Shown: positions 62,420-64,000 of the stretch, piece after piece | How positions within the stretch are numbered: position 1 is the stretch's first letter | Layout: every line of letters begins with the position of its first letter | Source: Agrypnia vestita | Lineage: Eukaryota; Arthropoda; Insecta; Trichoptera; Phryganeidae | Direction: 5' to 3' | Assembly: GCA_016648135.1 (NCBI GenBank) | Contig: JADDOH010011119.1 | Location: 62,001 to 126,000 of the forward strand | DNA: 64,000 nt | Made by a program: the position numbers and the translations under genes | Notes under the pieces: model-generated | Told to the model about the DNA's origin: nothing | The model's input: the letters and a program-made list of their open reading frames with translations, nothing else | Databases searched by the model: none

Positions 62420-64000
62420 TTAATTTTATTTATTATCTACCATCTATTACTTCTTGAACACGTTCAATTTGTATCTGAGTTGGGTTTTAAATAATCATTA
62501 TTTAAATATTAAATTATTTGTATTCATAAATATATTCAACGCGAATTTCGGACTTTCATATTAAAATTGGTCATAGTTTATGTTTCTACAATAAAACTGG
62601 AGATAAATAGATACCTTTTAAAACGTTACGTATTGAATTTGTTTAAAACCTTCCCGCCGCCCGGGCGAACCGAGAATATTGGAAGCCATCTTTGTCACAT
62701 CATTTGTAAATTTATGAACATTTACACATTCATGTGCTTCGATTGTTTACTCATAGCTTTCCCTTATAAAATATTGCCAATTTAGGACACGAACACAACA
62801 CATTTATGGGGCCGTAAATAAAGGTTAGCCGATAAGCCTAGTGCGACACGGCTCCTCGGCAAACAGCAGTAAGGAATGGCCTGTGGAGTTTCAGAATGTA
62901 TGGAAATGATCGTTATCCTGGTTATTTAAACATTCATACGCATTCTTCCCTGCGATCTTCTCTACCCGCTGTCTCGTTCCTGAAATTGCCTTTTCCCACC
63001 GTGCGGGTCCGGTGCGTGCGTGGCTTTTCCGAGTTTAATTGGCTGTAAGGAAAAATCCTCGGGGATTCCGCCTCCAGAATCAAAAATGCCTTCCCCCCCT
63101 CACTCTCCTCTTCTCGCAATTTTTTCGTTCCCGTCCATTCAGCTTTCTTCCCCCCCCCGAATCACCTGTCCCGCCTCGCCCGGCTCACCTGGGGTGGGTC
63201 AGCCTCCCCCGCCTGTTTGTCCCTACTATGATCCCATATCGCATGCAAATTTTATTAGTCGAGTTCCTAGTCGGAAAATTGGATATTCCCGCTGTCGGAA
63301 GATTGGATATTGGCGCTAGAGCGCGGCCATCGTGTGTTTGGAAGAGGAATCCTACGGAATCTGGGAAATATAATTAATGCCGCGCATTCACGCGGTGGAA
63401 CTGAATTATTCAGAACCTGAATGTGAAAGGTATTCAAACGAGCCTTTCTCTTGCAGCGGGAGTCGTGAGGTTTTTCCTCCGCAAATTATTTCGTACCGAG
63501 GCTGTTTTCGTGTCTTCCCGACGCGACGCTTAGAATTCAATCAATTCGTTAAGGGAATTAAATAATTGAAGTAATCTGTGCGCTTTTGCCGCACTTGTGA
63601 ATTCACGCTTGTCCGCTACTTGGCTTAAATTAAAGATTATTTTTTAAAACAAAATTAGTACGGCTGTACGCTGCCCGAGTAGTGTCAGAATTATTATATA
63701 TTATATATGGCTTTAAAATAACAAAAGATAATTTTTTAATTATCAAATAAATATCGTAATATTTTAATTAAAATAAATTTATTTTTATATTCTTTATGAG
63801 TGTTTTAAAAGAAACGTTAGATTTAATAAAGACATATGTGTACAATTAAATTTATAAAATATATAAAAGCGTAATGCTTTTATTATTTAGTCATTGTTTG
63901 TTTTACTATTGTATTTTGCTATTACTTTGTGGTTATTCATTATGAATATAATATAACAAAATAACTTTGTGTATCACCATTTAATTTTTGGTAAAACCAA
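62420..64000. other. unassigned DNA
   Basis: The part at 62930-63560 is GC-richer with C-rich tracts; two overlapping frames there (63020-63377) are proline-rich through composition only. No exon with splice sites could be supported. Confidence 0.35.

Noticed and set aside
63020..63377. Proline-rich frames
   Set aside because: They arise from C-rich tracts in two phases; no conserved motif or splice signal was seen.

Overview
The window looks like non-coding, repeat-dominated DNA from an arthropod, most probably an insect. It is AT-rich, carries non-LTR retrotransposons of RTE, CR1/Jockey and L2 type, mariner, hAT, PIF/Harbinger and TTAA-type DNA transposons, a tRNA-derived SINE, and sequences resembling the hammerhead ribozymes of Penelope-like elements (PLEs). 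I cannot name the order or species. I found only one candidate for host protein-coding sequence: a GC-rich exon of 43 codons at 54954-55082, with good splice sites. It suggests that at least the right part of the window is intronic, but I do not recognise the gene.

Layout. 0-16 kb: a deleted mariner with a SINE in its terminal repeat, an LTR-like repeat (R2) with heat-shock-element-like sites, palindromic repeat family M1, 5'-truncated RTE copies, and a run of hammerhead-like termini at 10-15.7 kb. 16.2-20.2 kb: a nearly complete CR1/Jockey-group retrotransposon, with ORF1 open and ORF2 broken by one frameshift. 20-26 kb: a hAT-like element hosting an RTE copy, and a TTAA-flanked foldback element. 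27-28.1 kb: 18 copies of a 62-bp minisatellite. 30-34 kb: hAT-like elements and one DNA element nested inside another. 34-39 kb: retrotransposon 3' ends, a long RTE ORF, an array of heat-shock elements, and a Harbinger element with a MADF-like remnant. 40-49.6 kb: hAT elements, CR1 inside hAT, and two inverted hammerhead hairpins. 52-57 kb: the candidate exon, then a stack in which M1, a tRNA-derived composite and an RTE copy interrupt one old CR1 fragment. 57-64 kb: mostly unassigned DNA with one hammerhead motif, a Tc1/mariner-type transposase remnant, a SINE and a young RTE copy.

The most notable signal is 11 hammerhead-ribozyme-like sites (eight loci). Several sit as inverted pairs flanked by 9-11 bp direct repeats. 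Two other points stand out: RTE families each end in their own simple repeat (GTTA, GTAA, GAT, GAA), and family M1 has three copies, each with its own target-site duplication. The genes present serve transposition only; there is no host pathway to describe. All assignments come from reading motifs and repeats by eye; no database search was run.
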